Assembly: GCF_020520425.1 (NCBI RefSeq)
Contig: NC_079491.1
Span: 3,038,001-3,102,000 of the forward strand
DNA length: 64,000 bases
Direction of reading: 5' to 3'
From: Spinacia oleracea
Taxonomy: Eukaryota; Streptophyta; Magnoliopsida; Caryophyllales; Amaranthaceae
A program made the position numbers and the translations under genes. Positions 10,421-22,895 of this stretch are shown one piece after another. Positions within the stretch are counted from its first letter, which is position 1; every line of letters starts with the position of its first letter. The notes under the pieces are model-generated. The model searched no databases, was not told the origin of the DNA, and saw only the letters and a list, made by a program, of their open reading frames with translations.

Positions 10421-13332
10421 ATGGCGGGTGGAATAATTATTGATGGTGGAAAGGTTGGTAAAGAGTATCCAGGAAAACTAACTGGTTACGTGTTTTTGAG
10501 TTGCCTTCTTGCGGCTGCTGGAGGATTGATATTCGGTTATGACATCGGGATTTCAGGTATATATTTTATTAATCGAATTATATTTTATCTCAAGGTTTAA
10601 TTTAATTCTTATTTCTTGAATTGAATTAATTCATCTAGCTAGCTAGTGATTCTCTTGATTACGGAGTAGTAAATCTCATATATACATGCTAATTAATTAA
10701 AGAGTATTAATCGTGCGTTTCTGATTAGCAAGTGATTGGCTTGAATTGATTTAATTGATCTAGCTAGTGATTTTCTTAATTAGTACTTCGTAAATTTCAT
10801 AAATCATGCTAATTAATTAAGAGTATTAATCGTACGTTTCTTATTAGATAGTGATTCTCTTAATTAGTAAATCTCATATATACATGCTAATTAATTAAGA
10901 GTATTAATTGTACGCTTCTTATTAGATACATCAATTTTTTTTAACTTTTTTTGACGGATACATCAATTGATATAATTATAATTAGTAAATCTCATATATA
11001 CATGCTAATTAATTATGAGTATTAATCGTACGCTTCTTATTAGATACATCAATTGATATAAATATAATGATATGTAGGTGGAGTTACATCAATGCCGATG
11101 TTTTTGGAGAAATTCTTCCCATCAGTGTATAGACAACAGATGGCGGACTCAGGGACGAACCAGTACTGTAAATTCAATAGCGTCAAGTTAACTATGTTCA
11201 CGTCCTCTTTATACTTGGCTGCATTAGTAGCTTCTATCGTGGCATCAACTGTCACTCGAAAGTGGGGCCGCAAGCGATCCATGTTTGTTGGAGGCCTCCT
11301 CTTCCTGGCTGGTGGTGCTATTAATGCAGCTGCTCAAAACGTTGCCATGCTTATCATCGGTCGTATACTTCTTGGTTTTGGCATCGGCTTCGCTAATCAG
11401 GTATAACTTCTTTCTATCTGACTTACTTTGACTAAACTGAAACTTATCTGAACTTAATTGAACTTTTATCAAGAATAAACTTATTTGTGTGTGAAAATTT
11501 CTGAAAAAAAACTTATTTTTTCTGAACTTATATTAACTATAATATATGTCGAACAAAATAGAGTTACAGTATGAGATGTTTATAAAATCAATCTAGAATA
11601 CGTTGAAATAATATTATTATCTATAATCAAAGGGGATCTACGTTGTACAAAGGGTTGTCTACCCTATTTTGTTTTTTTAAGAAACAAAAATCTTCAAAAA
11701 AAATTGAAAATTAAATTTGGCAGTAAATACAAGTATATAAGTAATACAACTACTAATTATTAGAGCAAAAAGTAATTGCAAATGAGACGTGCCTGGTTTC
11801 AGTAGATAGCCAATCTCACTCTTGTTACCCTATGAACACTTGTTAAAGTCGTCCTACAAGCATTTTTGTTAAACTTTTTCTTAACTTGATTTTTGCATAA
11901 TTACAATTATATACAATAAATTTTCTAAACATGTTAGGATTTTACATTAATATTCTAATATTGTATTCTGCATGTTCTTTAATCAACTTTTTGCTACTTT
12001 TAAATATAACTTCCTATTTTACTTAATTTTTTAAAGTGTGCTACTTGTTCTGGTATTGGAACATAGCGTCTAGCATATTAACTTGTTGATTAATGAGTAC
12101 TTAGTAATCAACCAATTCAAGTAATTATTGTTGAATAATTATATTTTGCAGTCAGTACCTGTGTTTCTGTCAGAGATGGCACCTTACAAGCATCGTGGTG
12201 CGCTAAACATGATGTTCCAACTCACAATCACAATAGGAATCCTCATAGCCAATCTCCTTAACTACGTATTTGCCAAAGTTGACCACATTGGGTGGAGGTT
12301 GAGTCTCGGAGGAGCTATGGTTCCTGCTCTCATTATCCTTTTTGGTTCTTTAATCCTTCCCGAAACCCCCAACTCCCTCATTGAAAGAGGCAAACCCGAT
12401 GAAGCTAAGAAACAATTGTTAAAAATCCGAGGGGTAGAAAATGTTGATGCCGAATTCGAAGACCTAGTTACAGCTAGTGAAGCCTCCGAGAAGGTGAAAG
12501 ACCCTTGGAAAAGCCTATTTAAGGACCGACAATATAGACCCCCTCTTATATTCGCCTTTGTAATCCCAATGTTTCAACAACTTACTGGGATCAATGTGAT
12601 CATGTTCTATGCACCTGTTTTATTTAAAACAATCGGATTTGCAGACGATGCCTCCCTTATGTCAGCGGTTATTACTGGTGGGGTTAACGTTGTTGCTACT
12701 TTGGTTTCTATTTATGGTGTTGATAAATGGGGAAGGCGCTCTCTTTTCCTTCAAGGTGGCAGCCAAATGCTCATTTTTCAGGTAATCCATCTTTTTCAAT
12801 TGATCTTCTTATTTTACTGAAATCATTAGAATAATTTGGTTGATTAACGACTTATAATATATCTATGTATTGTCAGATACTGGTGGCATCATTCATCGGA
12901 TGGAAATTTGGGGTGACAGGAGATGCAGCAAATTTGCCAGAATGGTATGCGATTGTAGTTGTATTGTTTATATGCATCTACGTAGCTGGATTCGCTTGGT
13001 CATGGGGACCTCTGGGATGGCTAGTACCAAGTGAAATCTTCCCTCTTGAAGTTCGATCAGCTGCACAGAGCATCAATGTATCAGTCAACATGATCTTCAC
13101 CTTTATTATCGCTCAAGCTTTCCTCCCAATGTTATGTGCCATGAAGTTTGGACTCTTCATCTTTTTCGCCTTCTTCGTGGTAGTTATGACAATATTCATC
13201 TACTTCTTGTTGCCTGAGACCAAGAACGTGCCTATTGAAGAGATGAATCTTGTTTGGAAGAACCACAAATTCTGGGGTCATTTCATTCCAGATGATGTAG
13301 TTACTCCAGAGATGCCCGTGCTTAAGGCGTAA
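10421..13332 (+). CDS. STP-type sugar/H+ symporter copy C (complete)
   Basis: A 514-aa monosaccharide/H+ symporter of the STP family. Exons are 10421-10556, 11078-11400, 12152-12781 and 12877-13332. Exons 1-2, both flanking introns and the promoter match copy B. From position 12416 the nucleotide sequence diverges from A and B, yet every difference I could find in exons 3-4 (about two dozen) is synonymous, so the protein is unchanged. Motifs are as in copy B. Intron 3 is one base shorter than in A and B. The 3' flank is clearly diverged from the A and B flanks, which suggests C represents the older partner of the array. Confidence 0.95.
10639..11066 (+). repeat. Tandem repeats in intron 1 of STP copy C
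   Basis: Copy of the array at 4618-5045; same units in the same order. Confidence 0.8.
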
Positions 13333-16020
13333 TTAGTTTTTTTTTATATATTTTATCTTTTTAAAGATCAATAAGTACTAAAGTATTATATATGCCAGGA
13401 TTTACTAGATAGACGTGTTTAATTCATCCAGTCACTAACTATTATGAAGTTATAATAAATTTGTACGTTGAGAATTTTCACAAGGAGTTATTTATTTGTT
13501 TATTATTATGCACTAATTTTATCATGTGTTTATAAATAAATATCTTAATTTTGACTAATTAATTATAATTGATTCCCATTGATCACAACGTATACCATCC
13601 TAATTAAGATATTTACACAACAATATTCTGATGTACAAATATTTTTTGACTATATATTAACATATTCTATAACCAACTAGGCCTCTCCCGTTATTGTTTG
13701 AATCACTCGTTCTTTATTTGTGCAACTGCAATGGTTGAGGTATACTCCTAGGTACTTCCTATATATTTTTCTCATTACTTAATCACTAAATAAAAACCTA
13801 CAGATGAAATAATACTAACTTCTAATATTGAATTCCCAAAATTTGATGCCGGAACAATATAGAATTATAATTTTAACTCATCTATATTATTAAAGTAGAG
13901 TGGTGACTAATAAAAGGCCTCCAAAACCCCGATTCTGAAACCACGACTACTCCACGTCATCACCCTTAATTCCCTTGAATTTAGCTGAATCAAATAGAAA
14001 ACTATCAAAGCATGACATTAAAATATCAACAAAGGGAAAAAAGTTACGGAGTACTAACAAAAAAAGAAAATATGTACAATTTTAGTTAATTCAAATAATA
14101 ACATGAATAAAGAAGGAAACTAAAATTAATGCTCTTTTTTATTAGCTTCCTTTTTTATAGAAATCTCGTGCATTAGCACGGACATAGACTTGTTGTTCAA
14201 TAATATAAATATAGAATTATAATTTAAGAAACTATAAAATAATCAAACCTCAAACCATGTATTAATTTCTTGTAATAAAATTATTTATTTAAATCTTTAA
14301 CATGAAAAAGATACCTTGAACCAAAACATGTTGCAAGTCTATAGGTTAAAATATTCCAATCAAAATTGAACATGATCAAAGTTGGATAGCAAGAGAATAA
14401 TGAAATACATTTCACAAATGATATAATGAAACCAAAAAACAATACATTATTAAAAAAAAAAAAATTAAAAAAAAAAAGGTCCAATTGGTTGCCAATTTGC
14501 CATGACACCATCAAGCATACTCCACTTTGAGAATGGATCAAAGTTAAAGGTCCAAAGGCCCGTCAAAAAAAAGGTTAAAGGTCCAAAGGCATCGTAGCAG
14601 GCTTGGCCCAATCTTTGCAGGAATCTCCCTCCAACGGCCCATCAAAGGCCCAAACACTTCTTTGTATCCAAGGTTCAATTAATCGAGAGTGTAGACGTCA
14701 ATACTCAATACGGAGTACATCATTTTGTTGTTGATAATCATGTCTCGTTGTCTGTTTATTGTTGAGGACTTGAAGCAAAGTTTCGTGAATTTCAATGTAA
14801 CTTTTCAATAGAGAACATTAGAACACTATGTACAAAAGCAACTTTTTGTACGTTATACTATAAATTATAAGCTTATGCAGGATATAACTTGTTGTGTCTT
14901 TTCTCCCCCTCATTTGCTCATTTGGAAACCAAATAATTCAGTGAGCAAATAAAGTTCTTGGACCTTTTGGTTATTCCGGCTGTACAATAAAATTTGCTTA
15001 ATTATGATGTCATTAGCTCACTAATCAGTTGGAATATGGACTAATGTAGCAATTGACATCAATTGGTTAGAAAGGTAGGTAGAGATTGACAACTTTTAAC
15101 GATGTAGTTAGTAATTAATAAACTCCCTATCAACCTATGTACTATTGACAAATTTCGAGTATTGCATTGAACAATCCATAGTAAATTGTATACATAAGCA
15201 TCCTACATTGATTCCCCTTGACTTTAGTCACTAATATAATATAAATAGGATGTTATTGGATATTGTCTTAATTAAATAGGTCATGGTGTGGTGGAATAAG
15301 CAAAGTTTCGTGAATTTCTATGTAACTCGCTAACTAATAAGACTATGTAGAAAACCACTTCTTGTGCGTTATACTAAAAAGTATGAGCTAATACATGATA
15401 CAACGGTTTGTCCCCCCCCCCCCCCCCTCCCGTTTGCTCATAATGAGCAGAATAAATCTTGATTATACCGATTCTATATTAAAAATTACCAGCATATAGC
15501 TAGTTTTTTTTATTTGTTTTCTTTTAATTTAACGATCAAATAACTTAACACAATGTATCTTTCATTACGATTAAAGGATTAACCCACTATTATAATATTC
15601 AACTTTAAAATTCAATGCATCCAAATAAGTGACGTACAAATACCCTCCAATTTTATGCCCAAACTTCATGATCCATCTCTTTCACACCAACACCACCCAA
15701 AAAGCCTATCAACATATAAATGGTAAAAATATATTCGAAAATTAAAAATCTTTAATGATTCTCCCACCTCCATAAAAAAGAATCAAACCTTCAAAACAAA
15801 TCTCATTTTCTTTAAATTCCCCAAACTACCCTCCAACCTAAACCACCCAATTTCAAAATCCAACCCCTATTTCCGTCATTTCCCAAAAAACTCCTCGTAA
15901 TTTAAAAAGCTTTAAAATTCATTTCCTTTAAAATCCCCAAACTACCCTCCAACCTAAACCACCCAATTTCAAATCCAAGCCCTATTTCCGTCATTTCACC
16001 CAAAAACGCTCTTTCATAAT
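13333..16020. other. Intergenic region: diverged STP 3' flank, then FBL17 upstream
   Basis: No gene. From 13333 to about 15200 it is a diverged paralogue of 1286-3250, with shared segments near 14281-14420 and 14570-14960 and insertions or deletions elsewhere. A further partial copy of the same flank lies at about 15200-15470, ending near a poly-C run at 15413-15427. Confidence 0.7.
13881..14192 (+). mobile_element. Non-autonomous Helitron-like element, 312 bp
   Basis: Begins TCTATATTATTAAAGTAGAG, the typical plant Helitron 5' end. Near the 3' end it has a hairpin CGTGC-ATTA-GCACG, then ends ACTTG, close to the usual CTRR. The insertion is between A and T without a duplication: the paralogous A and B flanks (about 1717 and 7744) read CTCA-TTGTT uninterrupted. 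No RepHel coding sequence. Confidence 0.82.
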
Positions 16021-16036
16021 TTAAAAAGCTTTAAAA
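15803..16036 (+). repeat. Direct repeat of about 116 bp in the FBL17 promoter
   Basis: Two adjacent copies sharing CCCCAAACTACCCTCCAACC, CCTATTTCCGTCATTTC and AATTTAAAAAGCTTTAAAA. The second copy ends just before the E2F-type site. Confidence 0.85.
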
Positions 16037-16042
16037 ATAAGG

Positions 16043-16050
16043 GCGCCAAA
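16043..16050 (-). promoter_or_regulatory. E2F-type site upstream of FBL17
   Basis: GCGCCAAA on the + strand, i.e. TTTGGCGC on the - strand, a full match to the plant E2F consensus TTTSSCGC. It lies about 125 bp before the ATG. Arabidopsis FBL17 is known as an E2F/RBR-regulated S-phase gene, so the site fits. Only position and sequence are seen here. Confidence 0.65.
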
Positions 16051-16173
16051 ACTCTCTCCCTCGCGCGCCTCCTTCCCTTCACTATTAAAACCTCTCTTTC
16101 ATTTTCATTTTCACCTCCCGCCACCTCTAATTCATCAAATCTCAACATCCCACATTTTCTCTCTCCTCCCAAA

Positions 16174-19100
16174 ATGCGCCACCACATCGCCGCCGCTTCA
16201 TCCACCCCAACAACACCCGCTACCCCGTATCTAGATCCTTCTAAACGGGCGAAAAGGCGTGGGAGTTACAACTGTGGCCGATGTGGTCTTCCCAAAAAAG
16301 GCCACGTCTGCGACGGCACCACCACCACCACCACCAACAACTATATCGTCAACTCCGCCACTGATACTCCGTCGACTCCCCGCCTTCCACCGCTTCGGAC
16401 ACAGCGGGCGTTATCCTTTGACGACGTGGACGTCGGGGATTCGTCCGATAACGAGACGGCGGTTGGTTTGGGAGCAATCGATGAGGAGGAAGACGAGAAC
16501 TTCTTCGATGCCGATGAGATTGTTTCCGGTGGGTTGCCTGCCGGTTGTATGTGGGAGGTGATGAAGAGGTTGCCTCCTTCATCGGTGTTGTTGGCTTCTG
16601 GGGTTTGTAAAGGATGGAGAGGTATAGCGGGTCGGGTTTGGAAAGCTACTGAAGAGTTACGGGTTAGGGTTCCGGTGAATGGGTCAGTTGGGTTTGTCGG
16701 GTCGGTTTTGAAGAAGTGTTGTGCATCTCTTGTTAGGATCTCTCTTCGGATGGATAGGTTTGGTTCTGGATTTTTATTTTATTTTGTTAGTTGATTGATT
16801 TTGTTCGGTTGGATTAGATCTAGGGTTTTATGTTTGATCTGGATGAAATGGGGCGGAATTTATAAGATGATGATGATTATGATGTTGAAATTAAAAACGG
16901 TGTGATGACTGGTTAGGTTTACATTAAAGTTGATGAATCAAGAATTATATGGGGTGATAATTGGACCTGCATTTTTCTTTTTGAGATATGATTTGATTTT
17001 GGTGTTCTAATATCTTGGATCTTTTGATTTCTGTTTTGTTTAATCATGTGTTGTTGAGTAGGATCTGGGATTTTGAGGGGTTTGATTTGAATTTAATCAA
17101 GTGAAAGTATAAGATCAGATAGGTATGCGCAAATTGAGTTAATTTGTGTTAAATGAGAGAAATTTAGGGTTTCATTGATGAGGTTGGAATGAAAATGTTC
17201 TTAATGAATAATGAATACCAAGGATTTACCTTACCCTAGTTGAAAAACAACTGACTGAACCTTCATAGTTCCAATTGGATTTTGGTTACTTTTGGATTTC
17301 TATAAAAGATGTGTTATTTGATTATTAGATCTAGGGTTTTGGAGATCTTAAGTGGTTAGCAAAAAGAATAAAGGTATTGATGAAATATACACAAATGACA
17401 CTCCAATGCTTGAGACTATCTTTTGTGATAAGAGAAAGGATATTGATGATTGTTCCTCGATCCAATAAGTGATGAGATGTGTTACTCAACAAAGAACAAA
17501 ACATGGAAACTTGAAATGATCCATAAGTCATAGTATTATGTGATTTATCACCCAACTTAAAAATGGACAAGGTTATTGTTTGTTTCGAATGAATGAATAT
17601 AGGGGTTTTGATCTATGAATGAAATGAAATTGTTTATGGACCTACATTGTTGTGATTTCTTTGGTACAAGACTCCAAGTTTAAATGTGAAGTTCAAGTAA
17701 TATTTCTAGTTCAAGACTTTGCTGTGTTGCTATGTATGAGAGGAATCTTAGTTGACATAACTTCAGCATTGTTGTGGCTGTAAATCTACAATGAAAAGGA
17801 GATAAATGGTTTTACTTTGTGTTACATTTAAAACATAATGTGTTTGTTTTACTGGCATTTCTATTGTTGAATTATATTCATCAACTTTTTTATTTGTTGC
17901 AGTGATGTGGATGCGACACTACTAGCTTGCATTGCGTTCTCTTGCCCGAATCTGGAGTCCATGGAGATCTCTACCTCAGAGTTGTCAGTTAACCGGATAA
18001 CTGGGTATACATATTATGCTCCCTCTTTGTTTTTCTAACATTTTATTGGGAAATTCTCCAATTAAGGTCTTCAGTATCGTCACATACAAAACCATAATGC
18101 TTTGATATTTAAGAACGCGGCTCACTTATGACTTATTTGTGAAATGAGCTCCCCTTTTTCCTGTCATTATCTTTGTGGAAATGGATTATTGGATATGAAC
18201 ATGGTTTTAAACATTTGACACCAAAATTTTGGGGATTGTGTTAAATATGTAAAAGGATAGTTGATTCAAACTCTAGATAAATCCTAGTGTTTGGGGAACT
18301 CGATCATGTAATGCAGGGAACAATTCATGCCACTCTTCATTTCAAATGACTTTGTAAGGCTGGTTATTGTTTGTAATGGTTTCAGCACACCAACTGGTAA
18401 ATTGATTGCTTTGCTCTACTGGAAAAATAACTGGTTATTGATTGTTTTATGGTAGCATCAACATGTCACTTGCCAAATTGTAAACAATGATGTCTGATAA
18501 ACTTTTGGGGAGTGGATTGTTTGTTTTATAGAAGTTCATTAATTTTAGTATGAATCCCATAGTGCAAGTCTTGAATTGTTGAATGTGCTTTTTCTTAGCT
18601 CTGCTAATACTCAAGTAGTCATTGACACTGTTTTACTTGTACTGTAGAGATGAACTTGGTCGTTTTGTTGCTGATAGACGGTGTCTCACTAGCCTTAAGA
18701 TTGAAGGGTGCTCTAATCTAGGATCAATTGTTATTTCTTCAAGTAGTCTTTCTACTCTCTGGCTTTCTGATCTTCATTCTCTATCTAAGACGGTGATTAC
18801 TCTTATCCTTTTCATTGAATTTTTTTTAGGTCTTAACTTATACCTGTTGTATCTTTTTGCCTTCCCTTTTTCTGTTTGTGCTTATTTGGGTCTCATTATC
18901 GCAGATTATCAACTGCCCTAATTTGAAGGAGGTTTCTTTGAACTTTTCTCATCAAGAAAATGATATTACTGATCTCACAACCATGATGGACAACTTGGGA
19001 AGATTCTGCCCAAAATTGCAGAACATTCATGTTGCATCACCTAAATTGTCTCATGCTACTGTTCTTGCTCTCTCATCAGCAAATTTGAGGTCAGTAAGCT

Positions 19101-21609
19101 GTGTTGGTTTTTGTTTCTTATTACAAGAAGAGAAAGCATTATACTCTTTTTTAATCAAGCCTACAATTAGATATGATGATGATGAGGTTTAATAAACTCT
19201 AATGGTTGATGTTTCTTCATATTCAGGGGATTGAGAATGCTCTCATTAGTGTTGGGTTCTGGCATCACAGATGCTTCTGTTGCTGCCATTGCCTACAGCT
19301 TTTCAAAGTTAGAGCTCCTTGACTTGAGTGGGTAATGCCTCAGCTTCAGTTGTTTTTATTGCTTTGTTTCCAGTATACTGTTTTTCTGCATGAATCTTAT
19401 ATTGTTTTTATTGTTGATTCAGGTCTGGCATCACTGATAGTGGCATTGGAATGATATGTAACGTGTTCTCCCGAACTTTGTCAAGATTGTTGCTAGCTCT
19501 TTGCCCTAATATCACTTCAAGTAATTTCCTATTTCCTACCTTTTTTTCAAGTATTTCACCACTATCTCTATTTGGGTTTCATTTGGAAGATCTATATTGA
19601 TTTTAAAGGAACTAACTTCCTTCCTGTTTATGATTAGGTGGGATTCAATTTGCCACAGCACAATTGCCTTGTCTGGAGCTAATGGACTGTGGTATGTCAA
19701 TTTGTGATCCAAACGTGGATGATGTTTCTGTGAAAGAAAGCAATGATAATGAACCACAGAAAAGTAGCAAGTTGCATCATATGTATCAGAAGCTTATCAT
19801 TAAGCATAATCGACTGAAGAAACTTAGCTTGTGGGGTTGTTCTGGCTTAGATGTGAGTCCCTTTGCTATGCACAGATAGGCTTAATAGACTTTTTATATG
19901 TGAACTTGTTTCTGACTTGGGAAGTTAAACAAAATGCAGGCTATTTGCTTAAACTGTCCAGAACTCAGAGACCTGAACCTTACTTCCTGTAAAAATTTGC
20001 AGCCAGGTTTGTATTTTGGAATGTCTAATTTACAATTGATGATTTTGGTAAATACTGTTAGTTAAGGTTTCTAATGAGGTTCTTTGCTTTATTTAGAGAG
20101 GTTGCTACTTCAGTGTTCCAATTTGGAAAGTGTTCATGCTGCTGACTGTGAAAATTCGCTACGTGAGGTTATTGAAACTCAGGTATATATCAATTCCCTC
20201 GTACAAGTTCAATGATAAACATTCCCCTGACCATGCTCATCTCAGTGTTGTTTCATCTTGTTGATTATGAAGTTTAGCATTAAACTTTTATTATAGTGTT
20301 TCAATATAGAATTCCATTGAAACTTTATGCATTAAGAATTCTGCCTGTAAAGTTTAAGCTGAATGATCAATGCCTTAGTAGCCCTTATTAAAGAACTTTA
20401 GTGGATAATTTGGTCTGAAGTTACACAATCATCAAAAGCAAAATCATACTCAAGACTCAAGAGTGAAACTTATGAAAGTGATTTTGGGAGTTCATTAATT
20501 ATGTGGGATATACTTAAATGAAGTTAGTATTGTGTTCAAAAGAACCCTGGAATTGAAAAAATCAACCTGTTTGACATTCATTATGAAATTCTCGCAGATT
20601 GAAAATGCTCCACTAGAAAGCCAATATCTAAGCAAGCGCATGGCTGATGGATCCAAGAGAGTTAGAGTTCCTCACATTCTCAGCCAACAGGTACATATTA
20701 TACTCTTGCAGAACATACTAAATTACTTGGTGATTTTATGTTTAAATTACTGGTGCATTGGTTCCTAAAGTCCTTCTGTTCAATGTTGCCTTAAACTTTG
20801 ATCACTGAACTTTGAGCACAGACCAGAACTAGCACACTGTCTTTTCCCCATTTGTCATAAATCTCAAATTTGATTTCCTATGATTCGTTTTCTAGACTAT
20901 TCGTCTCAGGCTCTGTTTGGTAGGGTGTAAACCCTTTTCATGGAAAAGGATTTTCCCCTTTTCAGTTGTTTGGTTTGGCAAGGGATGAAAAACTATTTCC
21001 TTAACTCCCTCAAAGGTGGAAAAACATTTTCCATTTGAATGGAAGGGAAACCCACTTTTCCACCTTTCCTCCTTACTTCCTTCTCCCTTCTTCCCATGAA
21101 TATTCACCCATATTCTCCCATTTTCCTTTGTCTATTACCAATGAAAAAGGAACCAAAAAAAGGAAAACTAGTCCATGGAAAATCATTTTTCACTGAAAAT
21201 GTCTTAAGCTAAACCAAACGAAGCCTTAGTCCGGTTTGGCTATGTTTGACATAAGAATGCCTTATGTATGATACTTCCAAAATATCTGCTTGTTCTGATA
21301 ATATGATCTCCCTATCCTTGCCCTAGTCTTTTAAGTAAGCTGGTGTTTGTTGCTCTCGAGCTACCAATTCTGCCCATGATATTTCATGCATTAACATGTC
21401 ACAAGAAAGTGAACTAAATGTTTAATTTTGGTTGATGATGCACCCTAAACCCTAAACACTACTACACCAGAGTCAACTTTTGTTACCATATCTTTTTCTT
21501 GGCTGTTAAAATTGAGCTAAATGTTTAATTTTGGTTGATGCAGCCTTCTTCTGATGATTCCAAGCAATACCGAGCTCCCAAACGAAGATGTGTTGTATTT
21601 ATGGGATGA
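16174..21609 (+). CDS. FBL17: F-box/LRR protein FBL17
   Basis: Substrate-recognition subunit of an SCF ubiquitin ligase that removes KRP-type CDK inhibitors, allowing S phase and male germline division (established for Arabidopsis FBL17). Eleven exons: 16174-16757, 17903-18004, 18648-18792, 18905-19089, 19227-19331, 19423-19520, 19638-19852, 19940-20006, 20097-20182, 20598-20690, 21544-21609. Every junction is GT-AG and in frame; product 581 aa. The N-terminus has the family signature RRGSYNCGRCGLPKKGHVC (Cys34, Cys37, His44, Cys46). An acidic linker and the F-box (about 120-160, MWEVMKRLPPSSVLLASGVC) follow, then leucine-rich repeats such as LDLSGSGITDSG and LKKLSLWGCSGLD. The C-terminus is basic (APKRRC). 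An AATAAA signal lies at 21819-21824. Intron 10 carries a MITE. Confidence 0.94.
20909..21225. mobile_element. PIF/Harbinger-type MITE in FBL17 intron 10
   Basis: Ends GGCTCTGTTTGGTAGGGTGT and ACCAAACGAAGCC are imperfect inverted repeats. The interior has mirrored GGAAAA/TTTTCC blocks. Flanks are TCA and TTA, a slightly eroded 3-bp duplication. Same family as 54568-54912 and the outer element at 25.6-26.5 kb. Confidence 0.75.
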
Positions 21610-21960
21610 ACCCTAAAATTGTGATTATATATGTAAATCATTGAAGGTTCCTTGTATTACATACTGGGGTCACAGATCATTGTTTGATCTGGGGAGTAAT
21701 TGGCTCCTTATCCCCTTTGTTGACAAAACACCTTCTGTTGTTCTCTAAGTTAGATTCTAGTGTAGGAGGAAAGCATTGTATGAACAAAGGTGTTGAAGTT
21801 ACTCTGTAATTCTTTACTAATAAAACAGAAATTGTAAGTTAAGTGACAAATTGTTTAATGAAAATTCCATTAGTGTGTTATTCTCCAGTTTCTCAGATCT
21901 GATAACTGGAAATTTGAAGCTGTATCTCTCTGCATAGAATGATTTTTTCATTAGTGCTAT

Positions 21961-22319
21961 GGTCTGTTTGGTAACTGACTTTTTGTTGCCTTTTTCATTG
22001 GTTTTTGGCTTTTGTTATGTGGTCAAGCGGCCAATATACATGTTTGGTAAATGACTTTTCTTGGTTAAAAAACCAGTTTTTCCGCCAAAACTCAAAAGCT
22101 ACAGTAAGAGTAGCTTTTTGGATTGGTTGTTGGCTTTTCATTTAGTAATTACATCTTTATCTCTTTTGTATGAAACAGCTAGTAGCCAACATCCAAATTT
22201 ACCGAACATGTTTTTAGAAAATATACAGTCAAACAGCCAACATAAAAAGCTAACACAAATCGCCGGAAAAACAAGCAAGTGGAACAGCTACTGGCCAACA
22301 GTCAATTGTCAAACAGGCC
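21961..22319. mobile_element. MITE-like element with CTGTTTG ends
   Basis: Imperfect inverted ends GGTCTGTTTGGTAACTGAC and GTCAATTGTCAAACAGGCC. No clear target duplication, so the superfamily is open (PIF/Harbinger is likely from the ends). Confidence 0.5.
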
Positions 22320-22799
22320 CAATGTGTTTGTAGCTCCCCCACTTTGGGCTTATTGGCTCCTTGGGCCCTGCTAGCACAACGGCCCACCACCAGTAGAGAA
22401 TTCGGTTTGCTTAGATAAAGCTCCACAAGGATTATGGATGGGTCAAGCCTATGGCCCAACGGTCAGATTGAGGGCAATTAATGCCACTTTATATACAAAC
22501 CATCCTTCATTATATTAGTCACACTCACCTACAATATTAAAGATTGATTATCTATTCTATATCGACTAACTTAGGCATCAGAGCGGTTTTCCTAGAAAAC
22601 ACCCAGGACAAGTTCACCTCTCTTTTTTACCGCAAGTCCACGTCTGAATCTGAAGCCCAAGTTTGTGATCTTCTGCATAATACCTACATAGGAATAGTTT
22701 ACACCCGAAACACTACAATTGTCGTGCTAAATTACTGTAAAAGGCTCATTAATCCAGGAAATGTGAAGTCTTCAACTTATATAATGAGCCACAAGGGCA

Positions 22800-22895
22800 A
22801 TACAAATTACAAATGGGGCGGGGAATCGAACCTGAAACATATAGTACAAAGACTCTCGGTCTTAACCACTAGGCCAAAACCTCATTGGTACTTCA
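22800..22895 (-). repeat. tRNA-derived sequence (SINE head or tRNA fossil)
   Basis: On the - strand it reads TGGCCTAGTGGTTAAGA (A-box-like) and, about 35 bases on, GGTTCGATTCCCC (B box). The ends do not pair as an acceptor stem, so it is not a working tRNA. More likely a SINE 5' region, its body running toward about 22620. Confidence 0.5.

Noticed and set aside
22330-22620. A solo LTR-like stretch
   Set aside because: Some wording (ACTAACTTAGGCATCAGAGC) resembles LTR 3' parts of plant Gypsy elements, but no terminal repeat pair, target duplication or coding region is visible.
22800-22895. A functional tRNA gene
   Set aside because: A- and B-box-like sequences are present, but the ends do not form a 7-bp acceptor stem, so it is a SINE head or tRNA fossil.
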